A program made the translations under genes and the position numbers. A DNA stretch of 64,000 nt from an uncultured Pelagibacteraceae bacterium. Lineage in GTDB: Bacteria; Pseudomonadota; Alphaproteobacteria; Pelagibacterales; Pelagibacteraceae. The stretch spans positions 18,596 to 82,595 of the forward strand of contig CACPMF010000005.1 of the NCBI GenBank assembly GCA_902634935.1, read 5' to 3'. Positions 1 to 9,876 of this stretch are shown here, piece after piece. The notes below the pieces were generated by a model. The model worked only from the letters and a program-made list of their open reading frames with translations, ran no database searches and was not told where the DNA came from. Each line of letters begins with the position of its first letter. Position 1 is the stretch's first letter.

Positions 1-503
1 CGTAGGCGATAATAATTTTATTTATATTCTTTATACCCTTAAGACCTTTGGATATTTGTCTTTTTAAAACTTGGAATGTAATTTTTTTTTTCTTTTCATC
101 TATTGTTTCGCCTATACAAAATATAATACTTAATTTTTCCTTTAATACTGATTTAATTTTTTGATTAATAAGTAAATCTGTTTCTCCTTCATTTCTATTT
201 TCAGAATGTCCTAATATGATGTATTTTGCCCCAGCAGATTTGACGAGCTTTGCATTTACATTTCCTGTGTACGGACCATAATCATCTTTATAATGACAGT
301 TTTGAGCACCTATATAAAGTTTGGTATTTTTAAAATAATTTGAAAAGGATTTAAGCAATGTAAATGGTGGACAATAAATTATCTTAATCTTTTTATACTT
401 TTTATTTTTAATCAAATTTAAAACAGTTTTTACCTTTGAAATATCATTAAAATTGCCATGCATTTTCCAGTTAGCTACAAAAATCATATTAATATTTGTC
501 ATA
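1..503 (-). CDS. tpiA: Triosephosphate isomerase (partial, C-terminus runs off the window)
   Basis: Reverse-strand reading from ATG at 503: MTNINMIFVANWKMHGNFNDISK...IIYCPPFTLL...LYIGAQNCHYKDDYGPYTGNVNAKLVKSAGAKYIILGHSENR; TIM motifs ANWKMHG and GAQN. Confidence 0.93.
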
Positions 504-562
504 TACAATATTTTAATTTATAGGTTTGTTTTTTGTAGTTCAATATATAAACGATTTTACTG

Positions 563-1984
563 ATGTTAAAAAACTTAAGAGGATTTTCAAACACTAAATT
601 AGCTGGTGTTCTTATTGCTATAATTATTGTTCCATTTGTATTTTGGGGAATGGGAAGTGTATTTAGTGGAGGCAATACTAACAATGTTGCCAAAATAAAT
701 AATAAATCAATTTCGACACAAGATTTTTTACAATATGTAAATCAGTCAAGAATTAACTTAGAGTATGTAAAAGAAAATATAGAAAATAATGTTATTGAAG
801 AAATATTAACTGGTCTTGTCTCAAATAAATTATTACAAATGGAAATAGAAAGCTTAAACGCATCATTGTCTGAAAACATATTAGCAAGTAAAATTAGAGG
901 TGATGAAAAATTTGTTGATGATAAAAATTCATTTTCGAGACTGAAATATGAAAAATTTCTTTTAGAGAATAATCTTACAGCACCAATTTATGAAATAAAA
1001 CTGAAGGATCAGGAATTAAAGAAAAATTTATTTGATTATGTAAGTGGAGGACTAATTTCACCATACTTTCTTAAAAATAAAATTTATATCAATGAAAACA
1101 AAGAACTTGAAATTGAATATTTTAATCTAGATCAAGTTTATAAAACCAATACATCTAAATCTGAGATCGATAAATTTATTAAAGAGAATGAAGATAATCT
1201 AAAAGAAGAGTTAATAGATATTAAATATACAAAAATTACACCAAAGACTCTTTTGGATATTAGTGAATTTAATGACGATTTTTTTAAAAAAATTGATGAA
1301 ATAGAAAATAGTATATTTAATGGCTCTAAATTAAATGAAATTCAAAAATTACATAATTTAAAAATTGAGGTAGTTTCAAATTTTAACAATGAGATGGATT
1401 CAAATGAGATTCTACAAGAAATATATTCTAAAAGAAAAGAGGACAAAACTCAAATCATTGATAAAAATGACTTTTATCTTTTATATGAGATATCAAACAT
1501 AAAAAAAATTTTACCAGACTTAAATAATTTAAATTTTATTGAAAAAGTAAAAAATCAATTAGTGATGAAACAAAAAATTGATTACAACAAAAACCTATTT
1601 AAAAAAATTCAAGATAAAAAATTTTCAAATGCTGAATTTTATAATATTGCAAAGAATGAAAGTAATATTAAACAATTGAAAATCAATTCATCCAATTTTG
1701 ATGAAACTTTCAGTAGAGAGTCAGTAGAATTATTATATTCGCTCCCTAACAAAAGTTTTGTTTTGATTGCAGATAAAAATAATGATGTCTATTTATCTAA
1801 AATATCAAATATAAATACAAGTATGCTTAATAAAGATACTGATAAAGTTAATGAGTATAAATTAAAGTCAAACAGTCAAGTAATAGGAGAAATATATAGT
1901 ACTTATGATTTGTCTTTGAGTAAAAAATATAATGTTAAATTATTTAATAGCACACTTGAGAGAATTAAAAATAATTTCAGATAA
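563..1984 (+). CDS. Membrane-anchored SurA-N/PpiD-like periplasmic folding factor
   Basis: N-terminal TM segment (LAGVLIAIIIVPFVFWGMGSVF) followed by a SurA_N-like segment (VAKINNKSISTQDFLQYVNQSR); position divergent from tpiA and upstream of trpE matches alphaproteobacterial ppiD-like genes. Confidence 0.75.
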   Translation: MLKNLRGFSNTKLAGVLIAIIIVPFVFWGMGSVFSGGNTNNVAKINNKSISTQDFLQYVNQSRINLEYVKENIENNVIEEILTGLVSNKLLQMEIESLNASLSENILASKIRGDEKFVDDKNSFSRLKYEKFLLENNLTAPIYEIKLKDQELKKNLFDYVSGGLISPYFLKNKIYINENKELEIEYFNLDQVYKTNTSKSEIDKFIKENEDNLKEELIDIKYTKITPKTLLDISEFNDDFFKKIDEIENSIFNGSKLNEIQKLHNLKIEVVSNFNNEMDSNEILQEIYSKRKEDKTQIIDKNDFYLLYEISNIKKILPDLNNLNFIEKVKNQLVMKQKIDYNKNLFKKIQDKKFSNAEFYNIAKNESNIKQLKINSSNFDETFSRESVELLYSLPNKSFVLIADKNNDVYLSKISNINTSMLNKDTDKVNEYKLKSNSQVIGEIYSTYDLSLSKKYNVKLFNSTLERIKNNFR

Positions 1985-3441
1985 TGCTTAATGTCAATTT
2001 TAACCAATTTAAATCTGGTTATTTAAAAAAAAAAAATCAAGTTTTATTTTTTTCGATTAATTCAAAAGGTGAGCAAGAAATAATTAATTTAATTAATAAT
2101 TTTTTGATTGAAAAAAATAGTTTTGTTTTTGAGTCTGTAGAAAAAGGTAAAATTAAAGGTAGGTACACAATATTTGGCAGAAATCCTGATAAAATATGGG
2201 AGTTTAATAAAAATAGATGTCAAATTCAAACTGGAAACAAAAAAAAAATATTGATAGGAAATCCTAAAGAAAACATAGAAAAAATTATTGAGGAATTTAA
2301 ATTTAATACCCCTAAAAACTTACCACCAATTTGTTCACTTATATCAGGTTATTTTTCTTATGATATTATCCGTTACATTGAAAAAATACCTAATAAAAAT
2401 AAAGATGATTTAAATATACCCGATGCAAGAATATTACGTCCACGAAACCTTGTAATTCACGATAACTTAAAAAGTAAGCTGTATTTTATTGTAAATGTTT
2501 TTAGTAACGAAAAAATTCAAAATTTAAAAAGGAAATACGAAAAATCTATTAATGAAATAGAACAAATGGTTTTTCTAGCAAACTACTCTCAAAATTCCTC
2601 ATTTAATGAAAAAAAAGTAAAATTGAAACCTATCAAATCAAATACCTCAAAGAATAAATTTATATCAAATGTAAAAAAAGCAAAAAAATATATTAAAATT
2701 GGCGATATTTTTCAGGTTGTTCTAAGTCAAAGATTTGAAACTAAATTAACAAAAAAACCTTTAGAAATTTACAAGAAACTTAGAAAAACAAATCCATCAC
2801 CATTTATGTATTTTTTTAATTTTAATGATTTTCAAATTATTGGAGCTAGTCCTGAAATTCTTGTCAGATTAAGAAATAATAAAATAACAATAAGACCTAT
2901 AGCTGGTACAAGACCAAGGGGTAAAAATAAAAAAGAAGATAATTTTTTTAAAAAAGATCTTTTGCAAGATAAAAAGGAGCTTTCCGAGCATTTGATGCTT
3001 TTAGACCTTGGCAGGAATGATACGGGAAAAGTATCAAAAATAAATACTGTAAAAGTTACTGAAAGTTTTAATGTTGAAAAATATTCACATGTCATGCACA
3101 TAGTTTCGAATGTCCAAGGGGAATTTAATAATAAGTTTTCTAAATTTGACACTTTGTTGTCTGGTTTTCCTGCTGGTACTGTATCCGGAGCACCAAAAAT
3201 TAGAGCAATGGAAATAATTGATGAACTTGAGAATACAAAAAGGAAAGTATACGCAGGTGGAATTGGATATTTTTCTGCTAACGGTGATTTTGATACATGT
3301 ATTGCTTTAAGAACAGCATTAACTAAAAATAACAAATTTTATGTTCAATCTGGAGCAGGTATTGTTGCTGATAGCAAACCGTTAAATGAATTTAAAGAAA
3401 CGGTAAATAAAGCAAAAGCTTTATTAAAAGCACTAGAATAG
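1984..3441 (+). CDS. trpE: Anthranilate synthase component I
   Basis: GDIFQVVLSQRF, SPEILVR, RPIAGTRPRG, SGFPAGTVSGAPKIRAMEIIDELE, YAGGIGYFSANGDFDTCIALRT motifs. Confidence 0.96.
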   Translation: MLNVNFNQFKSGYLKKKNQVLFFSINSKGEQEIINLINNFLIEKNSFVFESVEKGKIKGRYTIFGRNPDKIWEFNKNRCQIQTGNKKKILIGNPKENIEKIIEEFKFNTPKNLPPICSLISGYFSYDIIRYIEKIPNKNKDDLNIPDARILRPRNLVIHDNLKSKLYFIVNVFSNEKIQNLKRKYEKSINEIEQMVFLANYSQNSSFNEKKVKLKPIKSNTSKNKFISNVKKAKKYIKIGDIFQVVLSQRFETKLTKKPLEIYKKLRKTNPSPFMYFFNFNDFQIIGASPEILVRLRNNKITIRPIAGTRPRGKNKKEDNFFKKDLLQDKKELSEHLMLLDLGRNDTGKVSKINTVKVTESFNVEKYSHVMHIVSNVQGEFNNKFSKFDTLLSGFPAGTVSGAPKIRAMEIIDELENTKRKVYAGGIGYFSANGDFDTCIALRTALTKNNKFYVQSGAGIVADSKPLNEFKETVNKAKALLKALE

Positions 3442-3443
3442 TT

Positions 3444-4010
3444 ATGAAAATATTACTAATAGACAACTATGACAGTTTTACATTCAACTTATATCATTAT
3501 ATTTCTGTTTATGCCAAAAAAGTTGATGTAATAAGGAATGATAAAATTAACTCTAAAGAAATTTTAAAAAGAAAATACAAAAAAATTGTTATTTCCCCTG
3601 GTCCAGGTAATCCGGATCAAGCAGGAAACTGTCTTAAAATTGTAAAGGACTTGTATAAAAAAATTCCAATTTTAGGAGTTTGTTTAGGACATCAAATAAT
3701 TGGTCAAACATTTGGTTCAAAAATAGTACAAGCCAAGGAATTAGTACATGGAAAAACAAGCAAAATTTATTCTAAAAAGAAAGGGGTTCTTAAAAAAATT
3801 CCAAAAATATTTGAAGCAACGAGGTATCACAGCTTAATAATAGACAAAAAAACATTATCAAATGAGCTTGAGATAACAGCTGAAACTCATAACGGTAATA
3901 TCATGGGTATTAAACATAAAAAATATAATACTCATGGTGTGCAATTTCATCCTGAAAGTATAAAAACTATACATGGTTTAAAAATATTGAAAAATTTTAT
4001 TAGAAATTAA
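3444..4010 (+). CDS. trpG: Anthranilate synthase component II (glutamine amidotransferase)
   Basis: LLIDNYDSFTFNLYHY, SPGPGNPDQAG, GVCLGHQ, HGVQFHPESI; follows trpE. Confidence 0.95.
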   Translation: MKILLIDNYDSFTFNLYHYISVYAKKVDVIRNDKINSKEILKRKYKKIVISPGPGNPDQAGNCLKIVKDLYKKIPILGVCLGHQIIGQTFGSKIVQAKELVHGKTSKIYSKKKGVLKKIPKIFEATRYHSLIIDKKTLSNELEITAETHNGNIMGIKHKKYNTHGVQFHPESIKTIHGLKILKNFIRN

Positions 4011-4011
4011 A

Positions 4012-5004
4012 ATGGATAAATTTTTAGATAAATTAAGAAAAAAACAAAACTTATCATTTGAAGAAAGTATTAATGCTTTTCAAATTTTAATGGATGGAAA
4101 AGCAAATGATGATGAAATATTCAAATTTTTGACTTACCTTTCTGAAAAAGGCGAGGTTTCAGATGAAATTGCAGGTGGTGTTGCGGTATTGAGAGACAAA
4201 GCAACAAAAGTGAATGTGCAGAATTGCATTGATACTTGTGGAACTGGTGGTGATGGGAAAGATACATTAAATATTTCAACTGCCTCAGCTTTGTTATTGG
4301 CAAGTATGGGAGTTAAGGTTGCAAAACACGGTAACAAAGCAGTTTCGTCCAAATGTGGCTCTGCTGATGTTTTAGAGGCATTAAAAGTAAATATCAATTT
4401 AGATTCTAAAGGTGTTGAAGATCAAATAAATAAAAACCATTTTGGTTTCATGTTCGCTCCTAACTATCATAGTGCCATGAAATATGTCGGACCAACAAGA
4501 AAAAAAATTGGCAAAAGAACAATATTTAATTTAATTGGTCCATTGAGCAGTCCAGCAAAAGTTGAAAGGCAAGTAGTGGGTGTATTTGAAAGAAATTTAC
4601 TTAAAATATTTTCTGGCGCATTAAAAAATTTAAATATCAAGTTTGCCTGGGTAGTAAATAGTGAAGATGGTTTGGATGAAATATCTCCATATCAAAAAAC
4701 TCATGTTATGCAATTGAAAAGAGGAGTATTAAGTGAAATCATTATTGATCCTGAGCAATTAAATATAAAGGCTGATAATTTTCAAACATTAGTTGGCAAA
4801 GATGCTGAATATAACTCACAAAAAATAATTGAAATATTTAAGGGTGAAGATAATGATTTTTCAAAAGCTGTTTCTTTAAATTCAGCAGCGGGATTAATAG
4901 TTACCGAAAAAGAAACTAATTTCAAAAATGCTTATGAAATGTCGAGAAATCACTTATTAAGTGGTAAAACATTAGAACATTTAAAAAAATTAAATTATGT
5001 CTAA
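4012..5004 (+). CDS. trpD: Anthranilate phosphoribosyltransferase
   Basis: DTCGTGGDGKDTLNISTA, KHGNKAVSSKCGSADVLEAL, RTIFNLIGPLSSP. Confidence 0.96.
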   Translation: MDKFLDKLRKKQNLSFEESINAFQILMDGKANDDEIFKFLTYLSEKGEVSDEIAGGVAVLRDKATKVNVQNCIDTCGTGGDGKDTLNISTASALLLASMGVKVAKHGNKAVSSKCGSADVLEALKVNINLDSKGVEDQINKNHFGFMFAPNYHSAMKYVGPTRKKIGKRTIFNLIGPLSSPAKVERQVVGVFERNLLKIFSGALKNLNIKFAWVVNSEDGLDEISPYQKTHVMQLKRGVLSEIIIDPEQLNIKADNFQTLVGKDAEYNSQKIIEIFKGEDNDFSKAVSLNSAAGLIVTEKETNFKNAYEMSRNHLLSGKTLEHLKKLNYV

Positions 5005-5788
5005 TAATGTTTTACAAAAAATCATTGACAAAAAGAAATTGAAACTTGAAAAGATAAAAAACGAAATATCCTTGGAAAATATAAATGAACAAATTGAAAA
5101 AAATAATAATTTCATTGATTTTAAAAATAAAATTCAAAATAATATAAATAATAATAATTTATCAATTATTGCAGAAATTAAGAAAGCAAGCCCTTCAGCA
5201 GGTATCATAATTGAAAACTATGATCCTCTTAGTATCGCAGAGATTTATTTTAAAAATAAAGCTACATGCTTATCGATTTTGACAGAAGAAGATTACTTTT
5301 TAGGTAAATTGGATCATATTAAAAAAATTAAACAAAAAATAAATCTTCCTGTTTTATGTAAAGATTTTTTTATAGATAAATTTCAAGTTAAACTTTCAAA
5401 AAGTTATGGAGCTGATGCAATTTTGATTATTCTTGCTGGCGTAAATGATAAAATTGCTGATGAACTTTACCAGGAAGCTATTAATCAAAAAATGTCAGTT
5501 ATTGTTGAAGTTCACACTGTAGATGAAGCAAAAAAATCTCTTAAATACCGTGATGCTTTGATAGGAATAAATAATAGAAATTTGAAAACTCTCGAAACAA
5601 ATATTAATACAACTTATGATATTCATGATGTTCTAGTAGATCACAATGGCCCTTTAATTTCTGAAAGTGGCATTAAAAGCAAAGAAGATGTTTTAAAAAT
5701 CAGAAACAGCACAAAAATAAAAACTTTTTTAATTGGTGAATCAATTCTTAAAAATTTAGATAATAACAATATTTTTTCTGTTCTTTAG
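4997..5788 (+). CDS. trpC: Indole-3-glycerol phosphate synthase
   Basis: IIAEIKKASPSAG, LSILTEEDYFLG, LCKDFFID, IGINNRNLKTLE, LISESGI. Confidence 0.95.
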   Translation: MSNNVLQKIIDKKKLKLEKIKNEISLENINEQIEKNNNFIDFKNKIQNNINNNNLSIIAEIKKASPSAGIIIENYDPLSIAEIYFKNKATCLSILTEEDYFLGKLDHIKKIKQKINLPVLCKDFFIDKFQVKLSKSYGADAILIILAGVNDKIADELYQEAINQKMSVIVEVHTVDEAKKSLKYRDALIGINNRNLKTLETNINTTYDIHDVLVDHNGPLISESGIKSKEDVLKIRNSTKIKTFLIGESILKNLDNNNIFSVL

Positions 5789-5836
5789 TCCGAAAACCTT
5801 TATTTTATTGATCTTTTTTCTGTTGTGATAATTGTA

Positions 5837-5851
5837 GAACTTTAATAGAAC
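5837..5851. promoter_or_regulatory. Alphaproteobacterial LexA (SOS) box GAAC-N7-GAAC (= GTTC-N7-GTTC on the other strand)
   Basis: gaac tttaata gaac, in the trpC-lexA intergenic, 22 nt upstream of the preferred lexA ATG at 5874. Confidence 0.8.
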
Positions 5852-5873
5852 ATCTGTGTACACAATTTGTTCT

Positions 5874-6554
5874 ATGCTTACTAAAAAACAAAAAAACTTA
5901 CTCTTATTTATCAACAAGAAGTTGAGATCTACAGGGGTATCCCCATCATATGAAGAAATGAAAGAATCTCTAAATCTTAAATCTAAATCAGGGATACATA
6001 GACTTATAAGTGCTTTAGAGGAAAGAGGTTTCATCAAAAGATTAGCTCACAAAGCAAGAGCTCTTGAAGTAGTCAAATTACCAGAAACTGCTTCTGCCAA
6101 TGATATTTATAATAGTTTTTCACCAAGTGTAATAAGAGGTGGATTAGATGATAAAAATCTTGAAGATAAATCTGGTAGTGAAATACCAGTTTTGGGAAAT
6201 ATTGCAGCGGGCACTCCTGTAGAAGCTATTCAAAATGAAGTAATGAGAATTCCGATGCCAGATAACATCGAGAAAAATGGAGAGTTTTTTGGTCTAAAGG
6301 TTAAAGGAGATTCAATGATTGAAGCGGGTATTAATGATGGAGATACCGTAATAGTAAAAAAGGCTGATACTGCTGAAAATGGTAAAATTGTTGTAGCTTT
6401 GATTGATGATAATGAAGCTATGTTAAAAAGAATTCGTAGAAAAGGAAAAACTGTGGCACTAGAAAGTGCTAACAGAAATTATGAGACTAAAATTTTTGGT
6501 CCTGACAGAGTAAAAGTACAAGGCGTACTAGTATCTTTATATAGAAACTTCTAA
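5874..6554 (+). CDS. lexA: LexA repressor (ORF can start at GTG 5856; ATG 5874 preferred)
   Basis: [17 protein letters not shown]...[31 protein letters not shown] (alphaproteobacterial LexA HTH); NIAAGTP cleavage site; GDSMIEAGI Ser motif; catalytic Lys region. Confidence 0.95.
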   Translation: MLTKKQKNLLLFINKKLRSTGVSPSYEEMKESLNLKSKSGIHRLISALEERGFIKRLAHKARALEVVKLPETASANDIYNSFSPSVIRGGLDDKNLEDKSGSEIPVLGNIAAGTPVEAIQNEVMRIPMPDNIEKNGEFFGLKVKGDSMIEAGINDGDTVIVKKADTAENGKIVVALIDDNEAMLKRIRRKGKTVALESANRNYETKIFGPDRVKVQGVLVSLYRNF

Positions 6555-6577
6555 TAAAATAGTCTAAATATTTTTAG

Positions 6578-7972
6578 ATGAAAAAAGTTGCAACTCGGTT
6601 TGCACCCTCACCTACTGGGCCATTGCATATAGGTGGAGTAAGAACTGCTTTATTTAATTGGCTATATTCGAAAAACCATAATGGAAAATTTTTTTTAAGA
6701 ATTGAAGATACTGATAAGGAAAGATCAAAAGAGGAATTTAAATTACAGATTTTAAATTCTCTTAAATGGATAGGGATTAATCATGATGGAGAGGAGTATA
6801 TTCAATCAAAAAATATTGAAAGTCATACTAAAATCGTAAATAAATTATTAGAAACCGGAAATGCTTACAAATGTTATTGCTCCTCAGATGAAATAGAAGA
6901 GCAAAAACTTAGAGCTAAACAAAAAAAGATACCGTACATTTATAATAGAAAATGGAGGGATAAAAGCGAAACAGAGGCTCCTCAAGATGTCAAACCAGTT
7001 ATAAGGTTTAAAAGTAAAATTGAGGGCAGCACAAAAATAAATGATTTAGTTCAGGGAGATATAGAAATTGAAAATAATACAATTGAAGATTTTATAATTT
7101 TACGAACAGATGGAACACCAACATACAATTTATCGGCTTCAGTAGATGACCATATTATGGATATTACCCATATAATTCGAGGTGATGATCATAAAATCAA
7201 TACATTTAAACAAATTCAAATATATGAGGCGCTGCGATGGGAAACACCTTTATTTGCACATATACCTTTAATTCATACATTGGAAGGTAAAAAATTATCA
7301 AAAAGAGATAATGCTTCAACAATTGATAATTACGAAAAAATTGGAATTATGCCTGATGCCTTAAGAAATTATCTTATGAGATTGGGGTGGTCTTATAAAG
7401 ATAAAGAAATATTTTCTTTGAAAGAAAGTATTAAATATTTTAATTTAGAAGGTATTGGAAAGTCACCTTCAAAACTTGATATGTCACGAATTTTATCAAT
7501 GAATGAGTATTATATAAAAAATAAAAGTAACGATGATCTTTTCCAAAGTTTCGAGGAATATTGTAAAAATTTTAAGGAAAATATTAACAATGAAAAACTA
7601 AATATTATAAAGAAATCACTAACTTTTTTAAAAAATAAAGCAAAAACAATGGAGGATATTTATAACAATTCAAAATTTATTATAAATGATGAGATAATTA
7701 TTGAAAACGCTGAAATGAGTTTATTAACTGAAAATGCAAAAAATATAATCAAATCTTTCATGAAAAAAGTAAATGAAATAGAAGTTTTTAATAAAGAAAC
7801 ATTAGAACCAATAATAAATAATTTAATAACAGAGAATCAAACAAACTTTAAAGGTGTAGGTCAGCCATTAAGAATTATTTTAACAGGCTCAAAATTTGGA
7901 CCTGGAATATATGATATTATAATTTCGTTAGGAAAAAAAAGAGTTTTAGATAGATTAAGTAAGATAGGATAA
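6578..7972 (+). CDS. gltX: Glutamyl-tRNA synthetase
   Basis: RFAPSPTGPLHIGGVRTALFNWL, LRIEDTDKERS, KLSKRDNAST (KMSKS-type). Confidence 0.96.
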   Translation: MKKVATRFAPSPTGPLHIGGVRTALFNWLYSKNHNGKFFLRIEDTDKERSKEEFKLQILNSLKWIGINHDGEEYIQSKNIESHTKIVNKLLETGNAYKCYCSSDEIEEQKLRAKQKKIPYIYNRKWRDKSETEAPQDVKPVIRFKSKIEGSTKINDLVQGDIEIENNTIEDFIILRTDGTPTYNLSASVDDHIMDITHIIRGDDHKINTFKQIQIYEALRWETPLFAHIPLIHTLEGKKLSKRDNASTIDNYEKIGIMPDALRNYLMRLGWSYKDKEIFSLKESIKYFNLEGIGKSPSKLDMSRILSMNEYYIKNKSNDDLFQSFEEYCKNFKENINNEKLNIIKKSLTFLKNKAKTMEDIYNNSKFIINDEIIIENAEMSLLTENAKNIIKSFMKKVNEIEVFNKETLEPIINNLITENQTNFKGVGQPLRIILTGSKFGPGIYDIIISLGKKRVLDRLSKIG

Positions 7973-9088
7973 AATTACTTGAGATGCCTGGTCACTTGCA
8001 GAGGTTGAAGATTTTAAATCATCTATAGTATTTTTAACTACAGACATTTGCTCTTTAATTAAATTAGGTTTTTTCATAAAGTAATGAAAAGTTTTATAAA
8101 TCTCATTTGGATTACATTCGTTTTGTAAAAGTTCTGGTATGATTTCTTTGTTATTAATTATATTAATCATATTTACATATTTAATTTTTAATAGAAGTTT
8201 AGCTATATGATAATTAAAAAAATTCATTTTATAAATTATCATTGAAGGAATATTATTTTTACATACCTCGAGAGATACAGTTCCAGACTTGACAATTGCA
8301 AAAATCGATTTTTTTAAAACCTGTGATTTGATTTTATCATCACTAACAACTTCAACATTCGAAAAATTTTCTGTTAACAATTTATTTTTTATCATCTCTT
8401 TAAATTTTTGAGTAGAATGAAAAATATAATGATATGAATTATCTTTTAAATTCATCTTTTTTATAAAATTAATTAATAATGGAAAAAGGATTTTAATTTC
8501 ACTTTCCCTGCTGCCTGGAAACAAGGATACAATATTTTTTTTATCTACAAAATCTTTGATCTCTACATTTATTTCCTTTTCCATAGAATCTATCAAAGGA
8601 TGTCCAACAAAAGTGTTTTTTAAATTCTCCTTGTCAAAGAATTTTTTTTCAAAACAAAATAAAAGAAGGATATGATCAAGAAATTTTTTCATTTTTTTTA
8701 CTCTCCCCTCTCGCCATGCCCAAACTTTTGGTGCAATAAAATGTATTGTTTTGATTTTTGGGTTGATTTGTTTTACTTTTTCAGAAACACGTAATGAAAA
8801 ATCAGGGCTATCAACTGTAAAAAGAATACTAGGATTAAACTTAATCACTTCATTTACAGTTAAATCAATTTTTTTTTTTATTTTAAAAAAGTTTAATACG
8901 ACATCAGTAAAAGCCATATAAGTGATATCTTTTTGGTCATATATAGATTTGATTCCTAAAGATTTTAAATGATTTCCACACACTCCAAGATATTCAATAT
9001 CTTTTTTTTTATCATTAAGATTCCTAATTACATTCGAGGCCAATTTATCCCCTGAGGACTCGCCTGTTAAAATAAATATTTTTTTCAT
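7955..9088 (-). CDS. lpxB: Lipid-A-disaccharide synthase
   Basis: ILTGESSGDKLASN, YLGVCG, PKVWAWREGRVKKMK, FVGHPLID, LFPGSRESEI. Confidence 0.94.
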   Translation of the reverse strand: MKKIFILTGESSGDKLASNVIRNLNDKKKDIEYLGVCGNHLKSLGIKSIYDQKDITYMAFTDVVLNFFKIKKKIDLTVNEVIKFNPSILFTVDSPDFSLRVSEKVKQINPKIKTIHFIAPKVWAWREGRVKKMKKFLDHILLLFCFEKKFFDKENLKNTFVGHPLIDSMEKEINVEIKDFVDKKNIVSLFPGSRESEIKILFPLLINFIKKMNLKDNSYHYIFHSTQKFKEMIKNKLLTENFSNVEVVSDDKIKSQVLKKSIFAIVKSGTVSLEVCKNNIPSMIIYKMNFFNYHIAKLLLKIKYVNMINIINNKEIIPELLQNECNPNEIYKTFHYFMKKPNLIKEQMSVVKNTIDDLKSSTSASDQASQVILSYLT

Positions 9089-9876
9089 ATTACATATAAA
9101 ATCATTTTATTTTTATTTGAAAATTCAATAATTTTTTTTTTATCTAAGATTATATTTTGATTGTTTTTTAAAACTATACCTCTCAAACCAATTCTTTTAC
9201 ATTCTTTTATTGTATCAAATCCTATTGTTGGTAAATCAGCTCTTAGGTCTTGTTTTTTTTTTGGAAACTTTATTAAAAAACCGTTATTTTTTTTTACTTT
9301 GTTTATTTTTGATAACATCGACTGAGTGCCTTGCTTTTTTTCATACGAAATAAGTTTATTATTTCTAATAACAGCAGCTTGAACATGATTATGTGAGTTT
9401 ATAGAATACAAGTATCTTATACCTTTATTAATCTCTCTTTTTTGGTCTAAGTTAGGTTTTAACTTACTATAAGTTCCTTTTTTTAAGGTTAATTCGGGAT
9501 TGAATTTATTCAGTCTTAAAACTTTTATTTTATTTTCACTTAATATTTTAATTAATTCTTTTAAAATGGCAGCATCTCCAAACTTTGCTGCTTTAATAAT
9601 TCTAGGTAAATAATAAATTCCTTTTAAATCAAGTTTTAATGATGAGATCTTTGGTTTTTCAATATTTCCAGCAAATATCACTTTTTTACAATTTTTACTT
9701 TTTATTAAATTTAATATTTTTCCAAATTTTCCTATACCAATATGGAAGCTATTATCAAATTTTTTAAAGATATTTTTTTTTGTTAAATCAATAATAAAAA
9801 AATTTATTTTTTTTCTTTTTATGCTTTTAATAATTAATCTTGGTAAATTTCTATTACCGAGGAATAAACAAATCAT
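9085..9876 (-). CDS. lpxI: UDP-2,3-diacylglucosamine pyrophosphatase LpxI-type
   Basis: GNRNLPRLIIKS start, VIFAGNIEKP, LDLKG, LRADLPTIGFDTIKECKRIGLRGIVLKNNQNIILDKK; between lpxA and lpxB. Confidence 0.88.
   Translation of the reverse strand: MICLFLGNRNLPRLIIKSIKRKKINFFIIDLTKKNIFKKFDNSFHIGIGKFGKILNLIKSKNCKKVIFAGNIEKPKISSLKLDLKGIYYLPRIIKAAKFGDAAILKELIKILSENKIKVLRLNKFNPELTLKKGTYSKLKPNLDQKREINKGIRYLYSINSHNHVQAAVIRNNKLISYEKKQGTQSMLSKINKVKKNNGFLIKFPKKKQDLRADLPTIGFDTIKECKRIGLRGIVLKNNQNIILDKKKIIEFSNKNKMILYVI

Noticed and set aside
2832-3335. 167-aa minus-strand ORF inside trpE
   Set aside because: Fully antisense to a conserved trpE core with no recognisable family; typical shadow ORF.
4121-4397. 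Two overlapping minus-strand ORFs inside trpD
   Set aside because: Antisense to conserved trpD motifs; low-complexity translations.
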